The position numbers and the translations under genes were made by a program. The notes below the pieces were generated by a model, which saw only the letters and a program-made list of their open reading frames with translations, was not told the origin of the DNA and ran no database searches. Positions 52,995 to 61,728 of a DNA stretch of 64,000 bases are shown here, piece by piece (the stretch's first letter is position 1; the number at the start of each line of letters is the position of its first letter). The stretch lies in assembly GCA_046348835.1 (NCBI GenBank), contig JAXMDM010000006.1:1-64000 (forward strand). The letters are read 5' to 3'. Origin of the DNA: Defluviicoccus sp046348835. Its GTDB lineage: Bacteria > Pseudomonadota > Alphaproteobacteria > Rhodospirillales > Defluviicoccaceae.

Positions 52995-54392
52995 TCAATG
53001 GGAGGTGGCGGCCGTCCGCTCCTGAAACAGCGCCAGGCCGCGCACCAGATCGAGGGCGCGCGATAGCTGATAATCGTTGCCGATCCGGCCGGTGGCGTCA
53101 TCCGTTTCGTCATCGCCCAGGGCGGGCTGCGTCGGCGGCGCCGACGACGACGGACCGGGATTGGACGGCGCCGGCGTCGACGGGGATGAGGGCGGAGCCG
53201 ATCCCCCCTCCGGCGGCCGCTCCTCGCGGCGCAGCGCCCCCGGCAGGTCGGCCTCGCGGCGGGTCCCCGCCGCCGCCAGGTTCTCGATCCGCGCCTGCTC
53301 GACGACGATGTCGGGTTCGATGCCCACCGCCTGGATGGAGCGGCCGGAGGGGGTGTAGTAGCGGGCGGTGGTGAGCCGCATGGCGCCGTGGCCGGGCAAT
53401 GGAATGATCGTCTGCACCGAGCCTTTGCCGAAGGATTTGGTGCCGAGCAGGATGGCGCGGTGCTGGTCCTGCAGCGCACCGGCGACGATCTCCGCGGCCG
53501 ACGCGCTGCCGCCATTGATCAGGACGACGATCGGAATGCCGTCGGCGATATCGCCCGGGCGGGCGTTGTAGCGCTGGCTTTCGTCGGGCTTGCGCGATCG
53601 GGTGGAGACGATCTCACCCCGCTCGAGGAAGTCGTCGGAGACCGCCACCGCCTGCGCCAGCAGCCCGCCGGGGTTGTTGCGGAGGTCGAGGACCAGCCCC
53701 TGCAGGGGGCCCTTCGCCTCCGCCTTCAGCTTCTCCACCGCCTCGATCAGGCCGCTGTCGGTCTGCTCGCTGAACGAGGAAATGCGGACGATGCCCACCT
53801 TGCCGTCCAGGCGCGCCCGCACCGATTTGATCTTGATGACGTCGCGGGTCAGCGTCACATCGAACGGCTCGTCGGCGCCGCGGCGGATGGTCAGGCGGAC
53901 GGTGCTGCCGACGGCGCCGCGCATCTTCTCCACCGCTTCCGGCAACAGCATGCCCTGCACCGGGGTTCCATCGATCTGCAGGATCAGGTCGCCCGGCTGG
54001 AGGCCGGCGGCATAGGCGGGCGTATCGTCGATGGGCGAGATGACCTTGACCAGGCCGCCGTCTATGGTGACCTCGAGGCCGAGGCCGCCGAATTGGCCTT
54101 GCGTTTGCACCTTCATCTCGTCGAAGCGCTTGCTATTCATGTACCCTGAATGGGGGTCAAGCGCGGTGAGCATGCCGTTAACGGCGGCTTCGATCAACTG
54201 TTCGTCGGTGGTCTCTTCGACGTAGTCGCTGCGCACCCGTTCGAAGACGTCGCCGAAGAGGTCGAGCAGTTCGTAGGTTTCCGCGTTCTTCGCCTTTTCG
54301 TCCTTCGCCGGCTTGTCTTCCGCCAGCGCCAAGGCGGAAGCGAGGGCCACCACCGCCGTCGCCGTCACCAATGCACGCGCACGCATTCTCAT
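52995..54392 (-). CDS. S41 C-terminal processing protease
   Basis: 465 residues. A signal peptide (ARALVTATAVVALASALALAE) exports it. Order: DYVEETTDEQLIEAAVNGML, a PDZ domain (QFGGLGLEVTIDGGLVKVIS and PGDLILQIDGTPVQG), then the protease with LVLDLRNNPGGLLAQAV, the catalytic serine in INGGSASAAEIVAGAL and lysine in LGTKSFGKGSVQ. It cuts C-termini of periplasmic proteins. The last 80 residues are a Pro/Ser-rich tail plus a short helix. YibQ follows 52 bases later. Confidence 0.95.
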   Translation of the reverse strand: MRMRARALVTATAVVALASALALAEDKPAKDEKAKNAETYELLDLFGDVFERVRSDYVEETTDEQLIEAAVNGMLTALDPHSGYMNSKRFDEMKVQTQGQFGGLGLEVTIDGGLVKVISPIDDTPAYAAGLQPGDLILQIDGTPVQGMLLPEAVEKMRGAVGSTVRLTIRRGADEPFDVTLTRDVIKIKSVRARLDGKVGIVRISSFSEQTDSGLIEAVEKLKAEAKGPLQGLVLDLRNNPGGLLAQAVAVSDDFLERGEIVSTRSRKPDESQRYNARPGDIADGIPIVVLINGGSASAAEIVAGALQDQHRAILLGTKSFGKGSVQTIIPLPGHGAMRLTTARYYTPSGRSIQAVGIEPDIVVEQARIENLAAAGTRREADLPGALRREERPPEGGSAPPSSPSTPAPSNPGPSSSAPPTQPALGDDETDDATGRIGNDYQLSRALDLVRGLALFQERTAATSH

Positions 54393-54677
54393 CCTTTCGC
54401 TGCAGGGCCTTCGGGATCGGCGCTTCGGTCGGTCGGCTCATCCGTCGCACCGGCCACCGGCTCCGGCCTTTCCGCGCGCGACCGGCCGCTAGCCAGCGGC
54501 AAGCCCTGGCCGCACCGGTCCATCCGGCGATGATATCGCCCGCATCCGGGTCCCGATCAAGGGAGAGGATGGACACATAGGCGTGGCCGGGGCGCCAACC
54601 GGCGGCCGCTTCAGCCCCCCTCACCGCCGCCCGCTCCGGGCGACCCCCGTCTCACCGGCGGCCGATCCCGCCGCCGT

Positions 54678-55544
54678 TCATCGGCGGGCCTGGATCGCCG
54701 TCGCCACGGCGTTGACCAGCGGCTTCATGGACGGGACGCGGGTCGGCATGATCGCCGGGTTCATCCCGAAGCGGGTCGCTTCGGCAGCGGCCACCGGGCC
54801 GACCGCCGCCACCACGGTGTGGGCGAGGCCGGCGCGAAGCGAAGCCTCCAAGGCGCGTCCGCGCGCCACGTCCCACAGGCGACGGACCTGGGAGGCGCTG
54901 GTGAAGGCGAGGACATCGACGCCGCCGCCGCCGATGCGGCCGATCAGCTCGACGACCCGCTCGTCATCGATATTGGAGGCATAGACATAAGGCGCCACGG
55001 TGTCGACGGTGGCGCCGGCCCCGGTGAGAAAGTCGGTGACCGCGGGGTTGGGCTGCCCGCCGTAGAGCTGCAGCCCCACCCTTCGGCCGCCGAAATCGAA
55101 CTCGGCAAGGGCCGCCAGCACCCCCTCGGTGGTCGGCGTCGGGGCCTGCACGTCGGGGCCGAGGCCGATCTGGCGCAGCGCCCGCACCGGCTTCGGCCCG
55201 CGGGTGAACTTGCGAACCCGGCCGAGGGCGGCGACGAAGTCGTCGCGCACGCCGGCGCGCTCGGCAAAACCGAGGAGGCGCCTCAGACCCTCGCCGGTGA
55301 ACAGGATGAGATCGTCGCAGCCGCCGGCGACGAACCGCCCGAGCCACGCCTCCACCGGCCTGGGATCGGGCGCATCGAGGATGGACACGAGCGGACAGCG
55401 GATCACCTCGGCGCCCCGCTGCTGGAAGAGCTGCGCCAGCAGGTCGAGCTCCCGCGTTTCGGGGACCGCAATGGCGGTGCCGGCCAGCTCCGTCGACGGC
55501 GCTGCCGACGTTTCGGTTTCAAGTGGTATCGGGGGAGTAGGCAC
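54678..55544 (-). CDS. HemD-like uroporphyrinogen-III synthase
   Basis: 288 residues. The bilobal HemD fold is recognisable: GTAIAVPETRELDLLAQLFQ, VSILDAPDPRPVEAWLGRFV, DLILFTGEGLRRLL, and in the second lobe VDVLAFTSASQVRRLWDVA and AAVGPVAAAEATRFGMNPAI. It would close hydroxymethylbilane to uroporphyrinogen III. hemC and other tetrapyrrole genes are not nearby, so it may instead be a paralogue linked to other regulation. The 285 bases downstream (54393-54677) hold no gene I can support. Confidence 0.8.
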   Translation of the reverse strand: MPTPPIPLETETSAAPSTELAGTAIAVPETRELDLLAQLFQQRGAEVIRCPLVSILDAPDPRPVEAWLGRFVAGGCDDLILFTGEGLRRLLGFAERAGVRDDFVAALGRVRKFTRGPKPVRALRQIGLGPDVQAPTPTTEGVLAALAEFDFGGRRVGLQLYGGQPNPAVTDFLTGAGATVDTVAPYVYASNIDDERVVELIGRIGGGGVDVLAFTSASQVRRLWDVARGRALEASLRAGLAHTVVAAVGPVAAAEATRFGMNPAIMPTRVPSMKPLVNAVATAIQARR

Positions 55545-55626
55545 CTGCGCCTCTTGGCTATCCTGGGACGGTCCGATCCCCGCCAGTATGCCGACGTCGG
55601 GACCCCTTGAACACCCGTGAACGGCT

Positions 55627-56658
55627 TCAGCGGGCGACGTGGTGGGCCATGCGCGCCAGATCGACGATGTCGAAGATGCGCGCGGCGTAGTGGTCGCGCA
55701 CCCGGAACCCCTGTCGTCCGCCCTTCAGCTCGACGCCGAGGGCATCGATCAGCCGATGCAGCCGTCGCCGGTGCACGCCCAGCAGGTTCTGCACCGGGTC
55801 CGTCACCACCCCGGCGAAGGCGGTCAGGATCGCGCCGATGCCGACCAGGGCGCCCGTCGCGCCGGCGACGAGGGCGGCCGACGGCGTCGCCGCGAACAGG
55901 CCGTACCACACCCCGCCGGCCGCGGCGCCCAAGGGAAAGCTGGCGATCGCCGCCTGCTGCGCCACCGCCGCGGCGAGCACCGGGCCGAGCGACAGGGCCC
56001 CCGGGGTGAGCTGCTTGAACAGGGCTGCGCCGGCGGAGGCGAGCAGCACGTTGTTGGCCAGCTCGGCGGCGGCGGTGCGCGCCTGCATGTAGGTGTCGAT
56101 GTTCTCCCGCAGCCGCTGGCGCACCGCCGGATCGGCGCGGGCCCGTTCGAGGGCCGCCTCGAGGGTGCCGAGGGCGGCGGCGACCCGCCCTTCCCCCAGG
56201 ATCTCGGCGGCGAGCGCATCCCGGTCGGACCACCGCCGGCCGTCGTCGTAGGGCAGCTCGAGGAGCTGGGCGTGAAGCCGCCAGGTGAGTTCGCCCGCCA
56301 CCTCGGTGTCGAAGAAGAACTTCTGCCGCCGCAGGCGTTGCGCCAAGCGGTCGGCCCCGGCGGCATCGAGGCCGAGCGCGGCCAGGCGCGCGCCCAGGTA
56401 GGGGACCGCCATCGCCACGTTGGCGGGCGCCCGCAACAGGTCGAGCCCGAAAGCCTTGCGGTGCAGGCGCATCGATCCCAACAGGCCGTAGGTGTCGTCG
56501 GCGAAGGCGGCCACCTTGGCATGGCGGGCGGCGATATAGCGGTCGATGGCGGCGTCGACGATGCCCCGTACCTCGGCCGGATCCGACGGCACCATTGCCC
56601 GCGCCGCCGCCGGCGCCGCCGCCTTGTCCCCGTCCGCCCCGGTTCCTGCTGCCTGCAT
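55627..56658 (-). CDS. Membrane protein of unknown function
   Basis: 343 residues from the ATG at 56658, which has GAAGGGAAGCC upstream; the frame opens at 56697. An N-terminal helical part (AAIDRYIAARHAKVAAFADDTYG) is followed by ARLAALGLDAAGADRLAQRL, EVAGELTWRLHAQLLELPYDD, and a hydrophobic middle (LANNVLLASAGAALF, VLAAAVAQQAAIASFPLGAAAGG, ALVAGATGALVGIGAILTAF). It resembles uncharacterised proteins of Alphaproteobacteria. The gene follows the TAXI protein by 87 bases, so they may be transcribed together. Confidence 0.6.
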   Translation of the reverse strand: MQAAGTGADGDKAAAPAAARAMVPSDPAEVRGIVDAAIDRYIAARHAKVAAFADDTYGLLGSMRLHRKAFGLDLLRAPANVAMAVPYLGARLAALGLDAAGADRLAQRLRRQKFFFDTEVAGELTWRLHAQLLELPYDDGRRWSDRDALAAEILGEGRVAAALGTLEAALERARADPAVRQRLRENIDTYMQARTAAAELANNVLLASAGAALFKQLTPGALSLGPVLAAAVAQQAAIASFPLGAAAGGVWYGLFAATPSAALVAGATGALVGIGAILTAFAGVVTDPVQNLLGVHRRRLHRLIDALGVELKGGRQGFRVRDHYAARIFDIVDLARMAHHVAR

Positions 56659-56745
56659 GGCTTCCCTTCGCCCCACCGCGCTTCCCTTCGCCGGCACCCG
56701 ACGGCAGAACGCGCGGCGGGGCGCCGGCGTTCCGCCGCCGCCGCC

Positions 56746-58752
56746 CTACTTGAGCACGCCCCGCTCGCGATAATAGCGCTGGGCGCCCGGGTGCAGCGGC
56801 ACCGGCAAGCCCAGCGCCGCCTGGTCGAGGGTGATCGCCTTCGCCGCCGGGTGCGCCGCCGCCAGCTGGCCGAGGTTGTCGAACATCGCCTTGGTCAGGG
56901 TGTAGACGGCCTCGGCGGGCTCGTCTTCGCGGGTCATCAGCAGGTTGTTGACGACGGCGGTCGGCACCTCCCGTTCCTGGCCCTTATAGGTGCCGGCCGG
57001 GATCGGCTTGGCGAGGATGGCCGGATCGCCCATCTTGGCCACCACCGTCGCCGGAATGGGGACGATGGTAATCGGCACGGCGCCCGCCAGATCGCGGATC
57101 GACGCCACCCCAAGTCCCGCCGACTGCAGCGTCGCATCCAGCTGCCCCTCCTTCATCAGGGCAACCGACTCGCCGAAGGGGAGATACTCCACCGCCATCT
57201 TGTCATAGGACAGGCCGGCCGCCTGGAATACCCGCCGGGCGTTGATCTCGGTCCCCGACCGCGGGGCGCCGACGGATACACGCTTTCCCTGCAGATCGGC
57301 CAGGGTCTCGATGCCGGAGTCCTTGGTGGCGACGATCTGGATGTAGTTGGGATAGATCGACGCGATGGTGCGCAGCTTGCCGAGCTTCTGCGGGAACCCC
57401 ATCTCCGCGTCGCCCTTCCAGGCAAAGCCGACGGAATCGGCCAGCGCGAAGGCCACGTCGCCGCGGCCCACCTGCAGCAGGTTGAGGTTCTGCACCGAGC
57501 CCTGGGTCTCCTGCACGGTGACCTGGGCGCCGGGGAGAACCTTGCGATAGATCTCGGAAAGAGCGTTCCCCAGCGGATAATAGACGCCGCTGGTGCTGCC
57601 GGTGAGGATGTTGATGGGCTGGCCGGCGGCGGGCTCCTGCTGCCGCTGCCGCCATTCCAGGAAGCGGGCGAACAGGGCCTCCCGGCTCTGGGCGTCGGGC
57701 GAGGCCCGCCCCCCTTGGTTCATGAAGCTGAGGAACTCCTCAAACGAGTTCTTCAGGGCGATGTCGTAGCCGGTACCGGCCGTCTGCGGCTGCCGGTCCA
57801 GCCAGTCCTGGGCCGGTTGGAACCGGGTCCATCCCGGCACCTGGGCGGCCAGGTTCACTTCCTGCCACTTGGGATGCCGCGGCGGTTTGAGCAACTCGGC
57901 GAAGTTGTCGAAGAAGGCGTCGACGAAGGCGGAAACCCGCTTGTAGCGCTCGCTGCCCGGCTCCCAGTTGTAAACCGCCAGGACCGCACCCACGGCGACG
58001 GTGTCCGTCGACTGCCCGTCCGGGATCAGGGCCGGATAGTCGTCATGGGTCAGAAGCGACGGCAGATAGGTCTGCAGCAACTCGGGGGTGGGAGGGATCG
58101 GCACGAAGTGCAAGCCGGAGTCCGCCCCGATCTTGCGGAACAGGTCGGCGGGCTTGCCGACGACGAAAACCATCGCCGCGATTTCGCCGCTCTTCAGTTT
58201 CTCCAGGGCCAGCGCCTGATCGAAACCGGTCGCCTCCACCTTCACCCCCAGGGTGTCGAACAGCGTCTGCGCGGTCATGGCGGTGCCGCTGCCGGCGACG
58301 TCGACGTTCACCTTCTTGCCGGCGAGGTCGGAGATCTGGCGGATGTCGTTGCCGGCGAGGACGTGGATCTCCTCGTTGTAGAGCTTGGCGATGTAGTAGA
58401 TGCGCTGGGCAATGTTCGGATAGAGGTTCTGCTTGCGCATGTAGCTCAGCACATCCGACTGGACGATGCCGAGGTCGATCCCTTTCAGGTAGAGGATGTC
58501 GTTGATGTTCTGCAACGATCCCTTGCCGACGAACGGCAGGATGCGCAACTGGCCCGGCTTGTCGAGAACCGCGGCGAGGTCGCTGGCAATCCTGATATAG
58601 GTTCCGGTGACGCTGCCGGAGACGATGGCGACGGTGTTCTGGTTGACCCGCTGCCGCAGGATGTCCGCCGACGATTGCGCCTTCGCAGGCACCGGATGGC
58701 CGCCGAAGAGAACGGCGAGGGCCAGGAACAGAACCGCCAAACATCGCGTCAT
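56746..58752 (-). CDS. Double-length TAXI-type solute-binding protein
   Basis: 668 residues with one signal peptide (CLAVLFLALAVLFGGHPVPAKA). It contains two TAXI modules: about 38-320 (VAIVSGSVTGTYIRIASDLAA; FVGKGSLQNINDIL; DLGIVQSDVLSY) and about 378-668 (INILTGSTSGVYYPLGNALSE; TQGSVQNLNLLQ; DVAFALADSVGFAW). Each begins with the same GSxTGxYxxxxxxL pattern. Ordinary TAXI proteins have one module of about 320 residues. No TRAP permease is visible in the window. It is inferred to bind a carboxylate. Confidence 0.85.
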   Translation of the reverse strand: MTRCLAVLFLALAVLFGGHPVPAKAQSSADILRQRVNQNTVAIVSGSVTGTYIRIASDLAAVLDKPGQLRILPFVGKGSLQNINDILYLKGIDLGIVQSDVLSYMRKQNLYPNIAQRIYYIAKLYNEEIHVLAGNDIRQISDLAGKKVNVDVAGSGTAMTAQTLFDTLGVKVEATGFDQALALEKLKSGEIAAMVFVVGKPADLFRKIGADSGLHFVPIPPTPELLQTYLPSLLTHDDYPALIPDGQSTDTVAVGAVLAVYNWEPGSERYKRVSAFVDAFFDNFAELLKPPRHPKWQEVNLAAQVPGWTRFQPAQDWLDRQPQTAGTGYDIALKNSFEEFLSFMNQGGRASPDAQSREALFARFLEWRQRQQEPAAGQPINILTGSTSGVYYPLGNALSEIYRKVLPGAQVTVQETQGSVQNLNLLQVGRGDVAFALADSVGFAWKGDAEMGFPQKLGKLRTIASIYPNYIQIVATKDSGIETLADLQGKRVSVGAPRSGTEINARRVFQAAGLSYDKMAVEYLPFGESVALMKEGQLDATLQSAGLGVASIRDLAGAVPITIVPIPATVVAKMGDPAILAKPIPAGTYKGQEREVPTAVVNNLLMTREDEPAEAVYTLTKAMFDNLGQLAAAHPAAKAITLDQAALGLPVPLHPGAQRYYRERGVLK

Positions 58753-58758
58753 TCAATT

Positions 58759-58788
58759 ATCATCCGTCATCCAGTGATCATCCGTCAT
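58759..58788. repeat. Direct 12-bp repeats at the TAXI start
   Basis: ATCATCCGTCAT at 58759-58770 and again at 58777-58788, spaced 18 bases apart. On the minus strand this puts two extra ATG-ACG-GAT-GAT blocks in line before the TAXI start, ending in a TGA that touches the TAXI ATG. It is likely a small duplication. Confidence 0.6.
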
Positions 58789-58923
58789 CGGGCGGCGGTC
58801 CGGGGTTCGGCCCGCCTGCCGCCGCGGTCTTCCCGGCACCTTCGCCGCCGGCCTCGCCCGCAGGGTGGAACGGACCGCTCTTAACACGATCGACCGGGAC
58901 GCGGCAGCAGGCGATTTGCCGAA

Positions 58924-58941
58924 TATCCTCATTTGAGGATA
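58924..58941. promoter_or_regulatory. TATCCTCA-TT-TGAGGATA dyad
   Basis: Perfect 8-base arms with a 2-base centre, in the AT-rich divergent promoter region, about 170 bases from the TAXI start and about 240 bases from the TPR start. It is a candidate operator for a dimeric regulator. I do not recognise the factor. Confidence 0.5.
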
Positions 58942-59177
58942 AAATAACGCAAGCATTTGCGAGGGCTTGATAAGTTACGCCGGTCATCGGTCAGGTCGTC
59001 GGTCGGACATGGAGAGCAAAAAGAGAGAGAAATGTTTCCGCCCGGCGGGGCCGAACCACGCCGGGCAGGGGCCATGATCGCTCGAAAGCTGGGCCATTCC
59101 GTGGCATTATCGGCGTCCCGCTTGGGGGCCGCCCGCTTGTCCGGGCGGTGGGGTTATCTACGGCCGAGGCGCAGCGC

Positions 59178-60272
59178 ATGGCCGACCTTTCCGGACGCAC
59201 CGTCGTCTTCATCGGCCGGTTGCAGCGCCTGCCGCGACGGCTGGCGGCCCGCTGCGTCGTCGAGCGGGGCGGATCGACCCGGCGCAGCCTGACCCGTGCC
59301 ACCGACCTGGTGGTGGTCGGCGGCGGTGCGGCGGCCTGGCTCGGCGGCGAGCGGTTGAGCGCCAAGACCGCCGCCGCCGGCCGGGTGGGCGCCGCCTGCC
59401 TGAGCGAGGCCGCCCTTTTGCGGCGGCTCGGGCTGCTGCCGCCGCTGGCCCCGGAGACGCTCAGCATCACCGCCGACGAACTGGCGCGGGTGGGCAAGCT
59501 CGAGCCGAAGCTGGTGGCGCTGTTCGCGCTGCTCGACATCTTCGAGGGCGAGGACGGGCGGTTCGCCTTCACCAGCCTCGCCCTCGCCAGGACGGCCGCC
59601 CGGTTGCTGGGCGAGGGGCTCCCGGTGGCGGACGTGGTGCACGGGTTCCTTGCCGCCCGCCGCCACCACGGGCCACGGGCGACGGCGCTGGTCCGCCGCC
59701 CGGACGGCAGCATCGGCCTGCGCTGGGGTGACGGGGTCACCGATCTGTCGGGCCAGCTCCGGCTTCCCCTCGCCGAGCCCAGGACGCCATCCGTCGACCA
59801 TCTGTTCGAGGCGGCGGAACTGGCGAACGAAGCGGGAGAGGAGGCCGCGGCGGAGCACCTCTTCCGCCGCTGCGTCGCCCTCGACCGCCGCGATCCGTGT
59901 GCCCCCTTCGCCCTCGGCCTGCTCTTCCGCCGCCAGGGTCGGTGCCGGGAGGCGAAGCTCTACCTGTCACTGGCCGCCGCCCTCGATCCGGGGTTTGCCG
60001 AAGCCTGGTACGAGCTTGCCCTGCTTTTCGATGCCGAAGGCCGGCGCGAGCAGGCGAGGGACGGCTATGCCCGTGCCCTCGCCGCCGATCCCCGCTACGG
60101 CGACGCCCTGTTCAATAGCGCCATGCTCTCCTTCGAGGCCGGCGACTACCCGCGGGCGGCCGAACTGTGGGAGCGCTACCTCGCCATCGATGCCCACGGC
60201 GAGTGGGCGAAAAAGGCCCGCCACGGCCTCGCCTACTGCCGGCGGATGACCCCCGTCCCGGCCCCGGAGTGA
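59178..60272 (+). CDS. BRCT-like / helix-turn-helix / TPR protein
   Basis: 364 residues from the ATG at 59178 (GAGGCG upstream). Residues 4-80 look like a BRCT domain (GRTVVFIGRLQRLPRRLAAR then ATDLVVVGG). About 105-170 resembles a MerR-like winged helix (LSITADELARVGKLEPKLVA, FTSLALARTAARLLGEGLPV). From about 215 there are four TPR units (FEAAELANEAGEEAAAEHLF, YLSLAAALDPGFAEAWYELA, DGYARALAADPRYGDALFNS, WERYLAIDAHGEWAKKARHG). The combination is unusual. It is convergent with the encapsulin gene, 14 bases away. Confidence 0.7.
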   Translation: MADLSGRTVVFIGRLQRLPRRLAARCVVERGGSTRRSLTRATDLVVVGGGAAAWLGGERLSAKTAAAGRVGAACLSEAALLRRLGLLPPLAPETLSITADELARVGKLEPKLVALFALLDIFEGEDGRFAFTSLALARTAARLLGEGLPVADVVHGFLAARRHHGPRATALVRRPDGSIGLRWGDGVTDLSGQLRLPLAEPRTPSVDHLFEAAELANEAGEEAAAEHLFRRCVALDRRDPCAPFALGLLFRRQGRCREAKLYLSLAAALDPGFAEAWYELALLFDAEGRREQARDGYARALAADPRYGDALFNSAMLSFEAGDYPRAAELWERYLAIDAHGEWAKKARHGLAYCRRMTPVPAPE

Positions 60273-60286
60273 CCGCCGGCGTCGGC

Positions 60287-61099
60287 TTACGTCTTGTTGA
60301 ACTCGAGCGTGCACACCCCTTCCGGCTGATCCAGGCGCAAAACGAGGCTCTCCGACAGGTAGAGCTGGAGGTGGATGCCGTCCTGCCCGGCGTATCCGGC
60401 CATCAGGTCGTGTCCGATCACCAGCACCCCCGCATGGGAATCGACGAGCGCCCCGCCCTGGATCGATGCCTTGTGGATGCCCTCGGAGCACAACCGGCGC
60501 AGGTGCTCAAGCTGCAGCAGCTCGGTGCCCGGATAACGGCGGAACAGGCTGTTGTAGAGGGCCGGCTCCAGGACCAGGGCATAGGGACCGCGGGCGCCGA
60601 CGGCGTCCAGCTTGGTCACCGCGGCGAGAACGTCGTTCAGCACCTGGTCCAGATCGGACCAGTCGCCGGCGGTGTGTCGGCTCCGCTTCTCGGTGGTGAG
60701 CAAACCGGCGAGGCCGAAATCGGCCTGACCGTAATAGACGATCTCCTCTTCGCGGGCGGCGACCGCCTCGGCCGCCTCCTCCACCGGGGCGAGGTTGAGC
60801 GGCAGGCCGTTGTCCACATGGGCGGCGACCCGCCGGATGCTGAGCCCGAACGACTTGCGCAGCATCGGCACCGAAACGGCACGGGCGACGACCGCACCGG
60901 CCTCCCCCGGCCCGGGCTGACGGCAGTAGTCGTCGTTGCCCACCTCGATGGTGGTCAGGCCGGGACCGTACGGACCCTCCACGTCGAGGAAGCGCCGGGC
61001 GGTCAGGCGATCGCGGGCGGCCTTGACCGCCGCCGCGTCGATGCGCTCCCACACGTCGGCGGAAAACGGGGCCTGGTTTCGGTTGAGCTGGTCCATCAT
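60287..61099 (-). CDS. Encapsulin shell protein
   Basis: 270 residues, the family 1 encapsulin (HK97 phage-capsid fold). Recognisable parts: the start MMDQLNRNQAPFSADVWERI, ARRFLDVEGPYGPGLTTIEV, the P-domain VEEAAEAVAAREEEIVYYG, GPYALVLEPALYNSLFRRYP and the end DQPEGVCTLEFNKT. It self-assembles into a shell that stores iron loaded by the cargo protein. The start overlaps the EncFtn stop (ATGA), and AGGAGGCGC precedes it. The gene pair matches the R. rubrum arrangement. Confidence 0.95.
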   Translation of the reverse strand: MMDQLNRNQAPFSADVWERIDAAAVKAARDRLTARRFLDVEGPYGPGLTTIEVGNDDYCRQPGPGEAGAVVARAVSVPMLRKSFGLSIRRVAAHVDNGLPLNLAPVEEAAEAVAAREEEIVYYGQADFGLAGLLTTEKRSRHTAGDWSDLDQVLNDVLAAVTKLDAVGARGPYALVLEPALYNSLFRRYPGTELLQLEHLRRLCSEGIHKASIQGGALVDSHAGVLVIGHDLMAGYAGQDGIHLQLYLSESLVLRLDQPEGVCTLEFNKT

Positions 61100-61494
61100 G
61101 CGCCTCCTTCGCCCTTGAGCGATCCGATGGTAAACCGGTATGGCTTCGGAGGAACCGGTGCCGCCGGGGTGTCTGCCTTGCCTTCCCCGGAGTGCTCGGC
61201 CGCCGCCTCGACCTCGAGGATCGGTCCTTCGGAGTAGAGATAGGTCCCCATCTGCTTCTCCCAGTCCGAGCCATTACGCCGCAGCCATTCTAGTATCATG
61301 CATGCGTGTTCGATTTCTTCCCGCATATTGTGGAGAAGAATCTCCTTCAGCGAATCGTCGGAGCAGTCATCGGCACGCTGTCTGTACCAATCCACCGCAT
61401 CGAGCTCTTCCTTGAGAGACACGATCGCGTGATGGTGGGTAAATGTCTGCTCTGCTAGTCGGCTTCTTGGTGCATGAAGAGTTTCGCTCGACAT
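61096..61494 (-). CDS. Encapsulated ferritin-like protein (EncFtn)
   Basis: 132 residues from the ATG at 61494 with GGGAGAAGAAG upstream. The helical pair contains SLKEELDAVDWYRQRADDCS and ILLHNMREEIEHACMILEWLRRNG, with the EncFtn metal residues (Glu in KEELDAVDWY; Glu/His in EEIEHA). The last part is the encapsulin targeting peptide YRFTIGSLKGEG. It forms a ferroxidase that oxidises Fe(II) and is packed inside the shell. A 234-base region upstream holds its promoter. Confidence 0.95.
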   Translation of the reverse strand: MSSETLHAPRSRLAEQTFTHHHAIVSLKEELDAVDWYRQRADDCSDDSLKEILLHNMREEIEHACMILEWLRRNGSDWEKQMGTYLYSEGPILEVEAAAEHSGEGKADTPAAPVPPKPYRFTIGSLKGEGGA

Positions 61495-61659
61495 CTTCTT
61501 CTCTCCCATCGCCTCGGCTCATCCGCGGCGCCCGCCCGCCGCGATACAGGATTGGGGCTCAAGCTCTTGCCGGGGCCTTTCGGAAGTTCCTCGATACCCC
61601 CCTCGCCGGCCCCTCGCTGCAACCGACTACGGCGCCGCGCTCTTTTCGCCCGATGCGCC

Positions 61660-61678
61660 GGCGTCAGCTTCTGACGCC
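61660..61678 (-). terminator. Hairpin after the ferric-reductase-like gene
   Basis: GGCGTCAG, 3-base loop, CTGACGCC: a perfect 8-base stem about 50 bases after the stop of the ferric-reductase-like gene and before the EncFtn gene. There is no U-run on the minus strand. It probably separates the two transcripts. Confidence 0.45.
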
Positions 61679-61728
61679 TTGATCAGCGGGTCAACCATGG
61701 TGCGCCCCGCGCTGGCTGCCGACCCGGC

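Larger units (their letters stand above)
58753..59177. other. Divergent promoter region between TAXI and BRCT/TPR genes
   Basis: About 425 bases. Close to the TAXI start are two 12-base repeats (listed) that create a short minus-strand frame MTDDHWMTDDN ending in TGA directly before the TAXI ATG. Further out are a palindrome at 58924-58941 and a smaller dyad CGCAA-GCAT-TTGCG at 58948-58961. AT-rich stretches around 58920-58950 suit a promoter. No larger gene is supported. Confidence 0.5.

Noticed and set aside
55639..58884. A 1081-residue plus-strand open frame
   Set aside because: It is antisense to the unknown membrane protein and the TAXI gene, with no domain sense. GC-rich genomes give long antisense frames.
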